64,000 nucleotides of DNA, from assembly GCA_903813345.2 (NCBI GenBank), contig CAIIXF020000010.1, positions 3,837,169 through 3,901,168 on the forward strand, read 5' to 3'. Each line of letters begins with the position of its first letter. The stretch's first letter is position 1. Made by a program: the position numbers and the translations under genes. This stretch comes from Owenia fusiformis (lineage: Eukaryota; Annelida; Polychaeta; Sabellida; Oweniidae). This document shows positions 10,473 to 21,194 of the stretch, piece after piece. The notes below the pieces were generated by a model that did no database searches, was not told where the DNA came from, and saw only the letters and a list, made by a program, of their open reading frames with translations.

Positions 10473-13400
10473 ATGTACGGGATGGTAAGTAAAATGTTCA
10501 TACTAAAGTAGATCAAAAAACAACAAAGGAATAGCACTTCCGGTGTTAAAGTAGAAACATTTTGCTTCAAAATCATGATTCAATATATCGATACTAATAA
10601 ACCGATATGCCGAAACTAATGCACACGTATGCCAAATTAAGTAAACTATTTCTGTATGTTTCAGGGTACAAGCGTTGGTCTAATTTTGGTGTCAGTTGTC
10701 TTGATTGGTGGAATTGTGTCGGGACAACCATGTGAGTGGTGAGCTACAGTAGTTAGATTTATCCATGTTTCTCTAATGCGTTCAAATTCTGACTTTTATT
10801 ACCCTTTCATTTAGTAAAATGGACTCGAGGGCTAAAACTTAAACACAGGTATCTAACTTGACAATTTAGTACTTGTTATTAATTTTGCCCCTCTATGACG
10901 TTTACTGTTTTGTTCCATCTTGGTTTATAACTCAACTGCAACTGTATGCTCTCGAAGCCCAGAATACCCAGATGCAAAAATAATTCCAGAACTCTAAATG
11001 TATTGTAATGATATTAAACAAACGAGCATAGATAATTTGATGTTTGATAATTGCTATCATCAATTTTTTGTGGACATTGCTTTCGATTAGTGCTCGTACT
11101 CCCCCCCCCCCCCATAAGGCGATCGGTTGTTTTCATTAGATAGCATATCACTGTGACAGCATGTCAACGTTTATGTTTTGTTCGATTAATTGATATTAAA
11201 AGGTGACTTTCTCTGTCAGATTTATGGAGGGGGTGTACTTCATTATATATTGTCTCAGTATCCAGTCTTCTTAATTAAGATAAGAGTGTACTATACTTGT
11301 TTACAGTCTCAGAGGACGCAGAAGAAGTGGCTAACCTCCACAATTTCCAAGCAAATCTTGTTGGTCCTGTAAGTGTCCTAGTTATTTCATAGTTAGTAGA
11401 TACTTCCCTTTGGATAAACCTAAAGTGTATATATAAGGTCACTTTAAGAGGTATTTTTGATTTCGTTTCTTTCTTATGAATGGTTGTACTTTTGGATGTT
11501 ACTTTTCCAGCTATTGTTTTGTACTTACTTTTCCATGTACAGTATGATAATGATGCCATGGCAGTGTAACATGGTTAACATACACGTATTATATATGTAC
11601 ATACAGGGTGTCCCGAAAGTATGGGCCCCCCCCTAGGCAGACATATACCAGTGTCGTCATAGTAAGTGTCATATATCATTTTAAAGCTTATCCAAAGTTA
11701 CATTGATTCACCAAGTATCATGGTTCAACTCTAAAATGTGAAAAAATTACAGGCATTTCAAAATTTAGTGTTTGGTCAAAATTAAGTTCAATTTTACACC
11801 AAATCACTAGTCAATGTGTCCTCCCGGGCCATTTTAACAGCAGCAATTCTTTTCGGGTCGGATGGATATTGAGTTGGAAAAAGAGAACGGTGAGGGTAGA
11901 AACTCTAAGGAAACTCTTCTAAAGTCCCTTAACAGGTTTTAAGAGGGTTATAAAATTACACACTCCTATTTGAAGGGCTTTTAAGGTCATATCTGAAAAT
12001 AATTGCCACTGTTAACATGGCCAAGGGGGGACACATTGACTAGTAGTGTGGTGTGAAATTGAACTTTATTTTGACAAAACACTAACTTTTAAAATGGCTG
12101 TAACTTTTTCCCATTTGGGAGTTAAACCATGATACTTGGCAAATCAATGTAACTTTGGACAAGCTTTAAAATGATATATGACACATACTATGAGGACACT
12201 GGAATATGTCTGCCTAGGGGGGGCCCCATACTTTCGGGACACCCTGTAGTGTGATCAATGTATTACGATTTTAAACAGGAGAAAATATGGGTATTTGCAG
12301 TCGCAGCCGATACAGCCCCGATGTCTTACATGTGAGTAATGTTAATCATTTGACTTATATGTGAGTAATGTTAATCATGTGACTTATATGTGAGTAATGT
12401 TTATCATGTGACTTATACAAAAAGTGTATGTGAGTAATGTTTAAATGATGGCTTTCATGTGAGTAATGTTTAAATTATGGCTTTCATGTGGGTAATGTTT
12501 GAATGAGGGTTTACATGTGAGTAATGTTCAAATGATGGCCTTCATGTTAGTAATGTTTGAATGATGGCTTTCACGTGGGTAATGTTTAAATGATGGCCTT
12601 CATGTGAGTGATGTTTAAATGATGGCTTACATGTGAGTAATGTTAACATGATGGTTTACATGTGAGTAATGTTTAATGATGGCTTTCACGTGGGTAATGT
12701 TTAAATGATGGCCTTCATGTGAGTAATGTTTAAATGATGGATTTCATGTGGGTAATGTTTGAATGACGGTTTACATGTGAGTAATGTTTAAATGATGGCC
12801 TTCATGTGAGTAATGTTTAAATGATGGCTTTCATGTGGGTAATGTTTAAATGACGGTTTACATGTGAGTAATATTGAAATGATGGCCTTCATGTGAGTAA
12901 TGTTTAAATGATGCCTCACATGTGAGTAATGTTTAAACGATGGCTTACATGTGAGTAATATTAAATGATGGCTTACATGTGAGTAATGTTTAAATGATGG
13001 CTTTCACGTGTGTAATGTTAAATGATGGCTTTCAAGTCGGTAATGTTTAAATGACGGTTTACACAAAAGTTATGTTGAAATTATGGCTTTTACGTGAGTA
13101 ATGTTAAAAGAATAGCTTCCATGTGCGTAATGTTAAAACATGTGTGGTTATATGTGAGTAATATTGAGCAATTGCATCGTAATTCAATTATATTTATGTG
13201 TTTTTAGAAATAATACACAACAATCGACTGGTTTTGCAGTGGATCTTGTATATGAAGGTAAAATTTAAAATTTAACGTCTTACAACCGTTAAACAATTTT
13301 ACTGTTGTTTTTAGAACTCCTGATATCTATTCACCTTTTTAAAACCTATAACCTTTTAAAAACACAATAGTAAAGTGCTGGTAAAGTACGATTGAAGGCA

Positions 13401-16038
13401 TTTTATACGTTATATACAGGGTGTTCCAAAAGTAACAGGACTGGTGCTGGCATTTTGTTGGATATGCACCAATTGTCTTCAAAATCGTACATAATATACT
13501 TTCATGTATTGTTACTAAAATTGCAAAGTTTCGATAAAAATTATTAAACTGGGGTAGAGTTATGGTTGCTATGGTAACATGACATCACAATACCCGGGGC
13601 AACATTCGACGCAGAAAATTACGGAGACTTTAAGCATTTTGTACATCCCATATCAAAGTTAGAATCCAACAACTGGTGGGAATTACATTTGCTAAATACA
13701 TCATTTGATATTCCTATCTATCCTCCACTTTGAAAAGTAGGGTCCTCTTGGGTCAGTCTAAGATTAACACTCTGTATCCATGACTCAAACACATGAGTGA
13801 ACCCATTTGATGACATGTCACGCAGGGTTGATAGGACAACTTGGGGAAGGTCATTCTCAACTTAAACGGTCTTACCGCGCTGATTACATTCCCTTCTCCA
13901 CATAAAAGTAAAAATTAGATATTGCATGATCAGAAGATTATGGTGCATGGTCTTAGACCTCAAGACCTAGCTCCGCTATAGGTGCAGTGGTCTTTAATGC
14001 TGACTTGCGGGCAGGTGCTTTATCAAGGTGGTTTACTGGTTTCATATTGGGTATTTTCAAAAACTCAACAGTGAATTGTGCAGACTGTTATACATAATTA
14101 TATTTCAGGAAATTGAATAAACATTATTATTATGAAATCATACTTGAATCTGAGTTGTAGAGCAACACCATAACTATAAAGCAACTAATAAAACAAACAA
14201 GAAATGTTGTATTGTAATAGGTGAATTAGATACTTTCTTCAGTTATATAAAAATGTTAGATACTACATTTTCATGAAAAAGTTGCCCCGGGTATTGTGAT
14301 GTCACGTTACTATAGTAACCATAACTTTACCCACATTTTATCATTTTTTCTGAAACTTTACAATTTTAGTAACACTACGTCAAAGTACAATTTGTGAAAA
14401 TTTGAACACACTCGGTGCAGAATTTACAAAATGCTAGCACCAGTCCTGTTACTTTTGGAACACCCTGTATACCCTATCTAGTTGTTCTCGATAGACGCCC
14501 GGATTATGAATATGATGTAAGCAGTCTACGCAAAACAGAACCAGTCATATTAAAATGACATGTAGCCAAAATTGATGTCTTTTATTTCATTAATGTGACT
14601 TCTAAGTTTGCCGACTTGTGAACCGGAAGTGTAAAGTCATGGTCACGGAGTTTGAAGAATGCTGGGAAAAGAGAGAGTACTATCTTCCTGGTCTTCCTAC
14701 TATTCGAGTTGAGAAACCTGGTCTAGGTATAAATACTGTTTTTATGATAGTTTGTAAATCCACATAAACTTTTCTAATCAATCATTATGATTTTAGGTGG
14801 GTGCATCTTTACTTTTGTAGACAAATATCGTTTGTATGGTTTCTTCATTTCTTCATTTTAAGTATAAAACGTACTTAGTCTATTGTTATTACATGATGTC
14901 TATTTAATATTTTGCTTTTTGTTGTAAAAACAGTGTTCTTTGTCACAAAACAATCCACAGTACTCGCATGTCTTTTTACATAGGTCCAGGAGCGATATAC
15001 AATGGCAGCAGTTGAGAAATTTTATTCTCTCCTATGTAAACCAGATGGATTACTACACTGCCATCTTTATTTCAAACATTTCTATCGCCCTGTCTTTCTG
15101 GTCACCAGGTTTAATGAATCGTTGGTTTGACGCATGCGTTGCTTGGGATGAGACTCCAGCACGTGCATTGAAAGTGGATTTCTCAATCCCCTTTGCTGCG
15201 ACTGCTCCTGCTAAGTTCTGGGTACCAAAGGCAGCGGTGTCCGACTTTAATTGGCTTGATGTCTCATGGAAACGAATAGGTTTGGGATAAAATGTGATAT
15301 TAATATTAGAATTATGTGATAGGTGTAAAATTTAATTACTAGTATGTTGTTTTGGTGTTAATGCCTTATTGTTTTCATATATGTAGTACAAGTGTCCTTT
15401 GAACTTTCGGGTTTTATTCATGAGACGTTCGAATAGCAATTTTTGGTCCTGTAATGCAGCTTTCATCGGTGGTATGGTTGCTAGCCCGGAATGTGCTACG
15501 CTGAATGGAGTGCAAGGAGTACCCTCTGATCCCCCACTTATGTTCGCAGTTCCTGACGTCAAGTCTGGAATAGCTGCAGTTAGAACAGGCAGGGTATGTG
15601 ATTTAAAAAGAAAAAATAGACTTATATTATCCTGTTGTATGTTAAACCATGTAATTTCATAATAACGCAAAATTATTTCATTCTAGGTCAAAGCTTTTTT
15701 CACAAATTTTGACATTCCGGAGGAATCGAATTTAATACCAATTGGATCGTTCTACTGCTCTGATGCAACCTCTGTGATGACTAGAAAAGACAGTCGTCTC
15801 TTAGACTGGTGGGATGACGCATTTGACAATTTCAAAATAGGAGGTGGATATCAGCAGTTCTGTGAACTAGCCCCATTCAAATATGTCCAAGGTACATGTA
15901 GATTATATTAAGTAATTGGATGAGATTTTGATTAAAATCGTTATGAATTGAGTATGGTTTCTATCGTTTAAAAATCACTGCTTTCCATTGAAACGCATGT
16001 TTTGTTTTATTTCAGGATACAACGTGGCCTGTCTTTAG
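10473..16038 (+). CDS. Secreted periplasmic-binding-protein-like (SBP family 3 fold) protein, 10 exons, 298 aa
   Basis: I assembled this gene by eye from GT..AG exons that join in phase: 10473-10484, 10665-10731, 11307-11368, 12279-12331, 13208-13257, 14607-14726, 15109-15279, 15460-15593, 15687-15891, 16016-16038 (897 nt including TAG). The protein starts MYGM and continues into a hydrophobic signal peptide (GLILVSVVLIGGIVSG). The mature part opens with WVFAVAADTAPMSYI, then TGFAVDLVYEVC, then FDACVAWDETPARALKVDFS. These three blocks, in this order, are the pattern of solute-binding proteins family 3 and of the ionotropic glutamate receptor ligand core. About eight cysteines suit an extracellular protein. 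No membrane channel follows, so it is a free binding domain. Ligand unknown. It could descend from a receptor core or from bacterial transfer; nine introns argue against recent transfer. Confidence 0.75.
11602..12248. mobile_element. TACAGGGTG terminal-inverted-repeat element in an intron
   Basis: The left end TACAGGGTGTCCCGAAAGTA is matched in inverse by the right end at 12229-12248. The inverted arms run about 150 bp, including TAGGCAGACATAT and ATGATACTTGG on both sides. It sits in the intron between exons 3 and 4 of the secreted binding-protein gene, ending 30 bp before exon 4. TA flanks suggest a TA target duplication, as in Tc1/mariner-type elements. No coding capacity is seen. Confidence 0.75.
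12331..13172. repeat. 29-bp minisatellite, about 29 copies, starting at a splice donor
   Basis: The unit is CATGTGAGTAATGTTTAAAT followed by GATGGCTTT, period 29 bp, with substitutions and small indels. The first units (TGTGAGTAATGTTAATCATT) differ and are nearest the exon. The array begins exactly at the donor of the exon ending at 12331, whose GTGAGTAATG is the start of unit 1. It occupies nearly the whole intron before the exon at 13208. It is not a CRISPR array: there are no unique spacers and the context is eukaryotic. Confidence 0.85.
13415..14469. mobile_element. TACAGGGTG element with mariner-type relic (copy 1)
   Basis: Ends are TACAGGGTGTTCCAAAAGTA and its inverse at 14450-14469, followed by the inner inverted pair GGACTGGTGCT / AGCACCAGTCC. 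It lies in the intron between exons 5 and 6 of the secreted binding-protein gene. A truncated inverted copy lies at 58301-59092. The interior carries decayed transposase-like sequence that reads better in the second copy. TA flanks the insertion. Confidence 0.75.
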
Positions 16039-16122
16039 GGTTAAAACGTTTGCATACCTACACTATATATACGATACCAAAAAGAGGACTCAAACTATAC
16101 TGTTTGTGCATACCTATATTGA

Positions 16123-16128
16123 AATAAA
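16123..16128 (+). terminator. Polyadenylation signal AATAAA of the secreted binding-protein gene
   Basis: A canonical AATAAA lies 85 bp after the TAG stop at 16036-16038, in the plus-strand 3' UTR. Spacing and strand fit the gene assembled upstream. Confidence 0.6.
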
Positions 16129-16539
16129 ATAGCTATATTATGTACACGGAGTAACCATTTGTTTAAATGTTTTACAGAATTGACTTTATTAATCATGATT
16201 ACCCTGTGTCCCTTTTTAAGTCCATCGAGACGATTAAGATGTACAATAACGGTGTATCATTCCACCAAATGTTGAATTTTGAAAACCAGTATGTTATTAC
16301 TAAATCCATAGAAGCCGGGCTAAATTCATTTTAATAATGCTTTGACTAGGGATTTTGGCCTTAAACTGGGTAATTAAGTGCCCCTACTGATGGATTGAAA
16401 TAATCCGAGATGCACTTGTCTTTATCCAATGCACTCGAAGATCTTAGTAGCATTTTAGATGAATTGAATCAATATGCCGTCAAATGAAAATTAATGTTTT
16501 ATACAGTAGATCATTCACAGATGTAGCATTCAAAATAAA
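16129..16539. other. Short region between two convergent genes
   Basis: This is about 400 bp between the 3' ends of the plus-strand secreted binding-protein gene and the minus-strand BTB-Kelch gene. It presumably holds the two 3' UTRs. No other feature is seen. Confidence 0.5.
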
Positions 16540-18354
16540 TTAATCTTCAAATCTACTCAGAGGTAGATCTTCAATGATATGGCCTTCCAAGAGAAGTGTT
16601 GTCACATGAGACGCCGCATGTATATTTAGCGGGGGAGGTGGTAATTCCGTCCAGCTACATTCGCCAACAGCAAGTCTATGGAAGCTGCTGACCAATGGAT
16701 GACTCGAAGACAACACATACAAAGTGTCGCTAGACGAAACGATTTGTCTGTGACCCCTTACATGCATGCTGTCCTCAGAGAGTGAAAGCACCTCTTGTGC
16801 GGTATGTTCTACTATCTTCGGCAAATATGCGAACAATTTCCAAGCGTCACATACAGAGTTGTATTGTTGAATTGTATGTCTCTCAAGGTCAACCAGGAAG
16901 ACGCCGCTATCTTGTGATTGTAGCAGGTGTGTACTTTTTATATCTACCATTTCAGGTGAACGCAGTTGTTTACCTATTTGTGTTTGTAGATTAAAACTAT
17001 GGAATGTGAAGGAAGGACTATCTGTTAAATAGGCCGAGGTCATTCTTGAGGCCAACATGTAAACAGCGTCGTTATCTTTGTCTATGGTATGTCGAATAGT
17101 ACACAGGGCTGGTGCCCCGGGAATAGTCCCACACGACGTCCAGGTCCCAAGCCGCATGTCGAACCGCTTCAAGGTACACACAATGTGAAGGCCGTATACG
17201 GGATCAAAAACTTTGTTCACCCAATTTTCCGGCTTCTTTGTTCTGTGTCCCCCGATACCATACAAATTGCCGCCATGACAGAAATATGTTGTTGGCATGA
17301 AGGAAACATCGTGGCGTTTCAGGATACGGACGCATTTCCGCTTGGCCATGTTTTCAACAATAATATTGCCGTTGTTGTCAACATGGACAACTAAATTATT
17401 CGTCAGATTCCCTGAAAATGTTATGTTTGATGTATAACATTGTGGAATGGTATGCCATCGGTCTGTCTCTTCGTCAAACACAACGCACCTCTCGTTGCTT
17501 GCAATACACACTACTTCTCTTTCTCCACATATTGTGGAATTACCCAGTATGTTATCTAATGAAATTTCAGTATGTGTACGTCCTGTTCTCTCATTTTGGA
17601 GACTGTCGATATGCTTCATCCAACCTGTTGTCACAGTAGGCAGAACTAGACGATATGGAAACACTACAGATATATCTGCAAACCCTATCGATAAGCCAGC
17701 TAGATGTACCAAGTCGAAGTAAAGATACTCCCTCTCTCTTGGGTTATGCATAACCCATCGTGTCAGCAACTCCCTTTTCGATCCCAACTTGCAAAACTTC
17801 ATCACATTCTGTTGTATCAAAATCGACAAAAAGTCAAATGGGACGCTAAGAACTTCCTCTCCATACTGTATGCTATCGCGAAAGCGTGATCTCACAATAG
17901 CATGGCTGATCATTTGCACTGTTTTAACATCATAGAGTGTGGAAAGTGCCAAATAGTGTAGACAATTATCAAGGGCTAAGTTGAAGATCATGAATTTTTC
18001 GCACCGAGTTCTTAGCGAGTCGATCATCAAGAAAGTAGCATCGTGTAGAACATCTTCCAACGTATCATCAGTGATTTCCAAATTTCCCTGATTTGTATAT
18101 GTAAGTAGATTCACCAATTCATCAATTGATCGGAAACTTCCAGTTAGATTGATAGCAGACTGTGAGGACTCGCAAAACCCGCCTCTCAGAAGAGAGTTGA
18201 AATATGGACTTGCTTTATACAGTGTCTGGGTATCAACTTGTATGACATCTTCGTTGATGTGTATCGAAATGTTCTTCTCTTTGGCTCCGACCCGTGCGCC
18301 TATGCTTGTCTCAGTCTGATACATTTTTCTCCCGTTGTCGGTCTGTAAACACAT
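16540..18354 (-). CDS. BTB-BACK-Kelch-like protein (about 594-604 aa)
   Basis: The N-terminal BTB fold (about residues 25-135) shows the usual pattern: ISIHINEDVIQVDTQTLYKA, SPYFNSLLRGGF, ELVNLLTYTNQGNLEIT, and a helical end DATFLMIDSLRTRCEKFM. A BACK-type helical block follows (about 140-240, with CLHYLALSTLYDV and LLTRWVMHN). The C-terminal half has diverged kelch-like blades, for example GIGGHRTKKPENW near residue 365 and a LDLERHTIQQYNSVCDAWK-like strand near 515. Family members are usually substrate adaptors for Cullin-3 ubiquitin ligases. The first Met is at 18354, but a good acceptor (TGTTTACAG) lies just inside it on the minus strand, so translation more likely starts at the Met near 18324 (MYQTETSIG) after a 5' UTR intron. 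The target is unknown. Confidence 0.85.
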   Translation of the reverse strand: MCLQTDNGRKMYQTETSIGARVGAKEKNISIHINEDVIQVDTQTLYKASPYFNSLLRGGFCESSQSAINLTGSFRSIDELVNLLTYTNQGNLEITDDTLEDVLHDATFLMIDSLRTRCEKFMIFNLALDNCLHYLALSTLYDVKTVQMISHAIVRSRFRDSIQYGEEVLSVPFDFLSILIQQNVMKFCKLGSKRELLTRWVMHNPREREYLYFDLVHLAGLSIGFADISVVFPYRLVLPTVTTGWMKHIDSLQNERTGRTHTEISLDNILGNSTICGEREVVCIASNERCVVFDEETDRWHTIPQCYTSNITFSGNLTNNLVVHVDNNGNIIVENMAKRKCVRILKRHDVSFMPTTYFCHGGNLYGIGGHRTKKPENWVNKVFDPVYGLHIVCTLKRFDMRLGTWTSCGTIPGAPALCTIRHTIDKDNDAVYMLASRMTSAYLTDSPSFTFHSFNLQTQIGKQLRSPEMVDIKSTHLLQSQDSGVFLVDLERHTIQQYNSVCDAWKLFAYLPKIVEHTAQEVLSLSEDSMHVRGHRQIVSSSDTLYVLSSSHPLVSSFHRLAVGECSWTELPPPPLNIHAASHVTTLLLEGHIIEDLPLSRFED

Positions 18355-20462
18355 GTCACAATGATATACAAGCGTCTAGATATATTGCAGATATAAACAT
18401 TTCTATATTTCACCAGTAAGGCTTAAGATTGGCTAAAGCTAAGTTCACACCAACGGCACTTTGATGGCGCTTTAAAGCGCCGTGCAAAGCCGCTTTGCAC
18501 GCCGCTAGCGCCATCAAAGCGCCGTCGGTGTGAACTTGGGTTTACAGAGCGCAAGCGACAAATAGGTTTTTCGTTATTCTTTACATAAATAAAATATATA
18601 GAATTTTTGTTATCTAAATTTTACTGTATCGTGTCATGTAGTGTATCGAAGTGTTTAGGTCTTGAGCAAACAGCGAATCAATGTTATACAATGTGCAACA
18701 TTCAACAATTTATAGTTTGGAGTGAAGTCAATGCAGTGCTAGATCATGTAATCGCTTGTGAATCATAATTTGTCATTGTAATCTATGAATTGCATTCTTC
18801 TCGGAGAGGAGCATCACAAAAGCCTCTGTCTTGTACAATATCCTATCTAAGTCTTAATTCTGCCATTTCACTTCAAAAATGTTCCCCTTTAAAAATCATG
18901 AATTGATAAGAAATACGTAAACAATTATCAAAATATCGGGAAAACTTACATTTTACGAAACCGTCCGATTCTGCATTCGCGGTAGGTACATGTATACTGA
19001 TTTCGGCAGAGACAGCCAGTCAACTAACAAAATATTTTGAAAATATAGAGTTCATTTGAGGTTTCGAGAAAGTTGAAAGTTTATCTTTACTGATATGTAA
19101 AGTATGTGGTTGATTCCGATAAACTTGATTAATTTGTAAATTTTGAAAGCGTAGAAATAAAAGCTTCGAGGTGTCCATAGAGGTTGTATAAGTTATGCAT
19201 ACATTAGAAATATACGGTTCAGCCCATTCTAATACTCATAGCATCTCTCCCTGTTGCATCGCAGGGCGAGGGAAATACATGTTGCAAAAATCATTGAAAG
19301 TGCAACAGGTACAGCCTGAACATAGAATGAAATATTTGTTTTATTATATCATTGCTAGAAATTCTCAGCGATCATTTTGCATTTCAAAGAAATATACAAT
19401 AATTGTTTTAGTCTGTGATCATTTATTTCAATCGACAAATATGTCAAAAACCCATATATAAGTTACACGTACCATTGTACATTACACTTTTTTCGTCCAG
19501 TGCAGTTCTTAGAATTCCCGGGCGGGCAATACGCCGGGCAATACGTCTTTAATAATCCAGCTGAGTGAGCTTTGAAATACACTCAACATGGTATTTTTGA
19601 TCACATGGTTTTGAATCAGCCAATTACATTACACGATTTCTAGCAATGATATTATAGTATTTGGATATAATACACTCCATAAATCCATCATGTAATAATG
19701 CTATACTATCGGACCTTTTTGAGTGATATCATTTTAATCGACGACTTGATTTGAAATATAGTATGAAATGCGAGTGAGGGAAGCGAATGCGTGTTGATAT
19801 TTTATATCTACCAAAGCAATAAAGCTTTATAGAAAATGAAGAACATCTCGTACTTCTTATCCCTATATTATATATGTACATATTTCTCTCGATTTGGGGA
19901 ATCTACGACCGCCTTACGGTTGCCGTAGATTAAATGTGACTTAAATGTTACCCGTACGTCATGTAGCAACGCTTACAGCTAACAAACAATGCTGTGTATT
20001 AAACATGCACTGTACAATTGTAAGTGAATCATGGTACTTCACAAAACGAAAGTGAATCATTAACAAAACGTAATTTCTGATTTATTATACTATACCAGTA
20101 GACTAGAATAGATCGAATGTTGTCATGGACAACTTGCCCTCTATACATCTCTAAGATAGCAGTTTCGTATGATTGTAAATTTTAGTGACTTCCTCATTTG
20201 AGTCCAATTGTTATTTTCAGGTTCATATTTAGAGGTTATTTAATGGAAGGTTTTTGATACAGGGTATATCTGAGGGAAATACAATATATCAACCCATGGG
20301 ACCGTTGATACTGAGCCAGGGAACTTTACTATAAACCCTCATAATCTACTTAGTATAGAATAAATCATTAAATGCTCGATTTTCTGATACAGGGTATAGG
20401 TATATCCCTCGGTTAATACGATATATTAACCCTCGTTCCGCGCTCAATTTAGGTATCAACTA
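18355..20462. other. Intergenic, no gene recognised
   Basis: Apart from the hairpin at 18441-18536, no coding gene is visible. A possible 44-nt exon-like stretch at 19266-19309 (acceptor GCATCGCAG, donor GTACAG) has no phase partner and is not called. Confidence 0.4.
18441..18536. repeat. Near-perfect 96-bp hairpin element
   Basis: The left end AAGTTCACACCAACGGCACT is inverted at the right end (GTCGGTGTGAACTT). The arms continue through TTTGATGGCGCT / AGCGCCATCAAA with an inner palindrome around GCAAAGCCGCTTTGC. It is GC-rich in an AT-rich setting and lies just upstream of the BTB-Kelch gene on its 5' side. A short foldback element is the simplest reading. Confidence 0.8.
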
Positions 20463-21194
20463 GATGATGGCAACTCCGCGGAGTAGCAAATCCCAACGAA
20501 CAAAATATCAATTACCGATCAATTATACTCATTACTTTGGTTAAAATTGAAAAATTTAGATTTTAGAATTGTGAATTCCTGCAAAGCAGCCATTTTAAAT
20601 TTTCTGAGGTACAAATCTGAAAAATAATACCATAATTGTGATCTACTCCTAAATTCCTTCAATTTGAGTATTATATAGCCATACGTTGAAGGGATCGAAA
20701 AATTATTGCGAAATCGTACATTAGACGGCCATTTTGAGTTTTGTTGAGGCTCGAATCAGAAAAAAGATACAATATTTGCAATCTACTCTTAATTGCCTTT
20801 GATTTGAGTATAATAAAGCTATACTTCAGAAAGATCTAAAAATTAGCGAAAATTTCTGTTTACCTGACCCCCCATACACGGCCCCTGAGGGTCAGGATGA
20901 AAAACACGGAATATATGTGAAATAGATAGATGTTGCGAATATACTACCAAAATTTCAAACAACAATAATATTAATTACTTTGGTTTAGAATGAAAAATGT
21001 ATGATTTTTGCGAAAAAGTCCCGTCATTTTTAAAGCGGCGGCCATCTTTGCGTAAAACTATTCATCAATATACATCTTTCCAACAAATATGAAGAAAATC
21101 CGTTAACTAATATTTGAGTTATCTTCCGGACGGACAGACGGACGGACGGACGGAGGGCTTCACTATATCCCTACCGAACTTCGTTCGTTGGGAT
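20463..21194 (-). mobile_element. Foldback element with CCCAACGAAC ends, reverse copy
   Basis: This is the reverse complement of the element at 25136-25826. It begins with GGCAACTCCGCGGAGTAGCA and the terminus CCCAACGAAC, and ends with GACGGACGGACGG repeats and TTCGTTCGTTGGGA. Both termini are present, so it is a fuller copy than the one near 3.2-3.9 kb. Confidence 0.7.

Noticed and set aside
12331-13172. CRISPR-like array
   Set aside because: There are no unique spacers; the 29-bp units are contiguous and diverged, and the setting is a eukaryotic intron.
14940-15108. Extension of the secreted-protein exon upstream of 15109
   Set aside because: The preceding open stretch has no acceptor in the right phase. 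The acceptor at 15108 (GGTCACCAG) joins perfectly to the upstream exon and to the conserved NRWFDAC block.
16782-17722. Several plus-strand frames under the BTB-Kelch gene
   Set aside because: They are antisense shadows of a clear 600-codon minus-strand gene.
19266-19309. Small exon (AREIHVAKIIESAT) with acceptor and donor
   Set aside because: It is only 44 nt and no neighbouring exon with matching phase was found.
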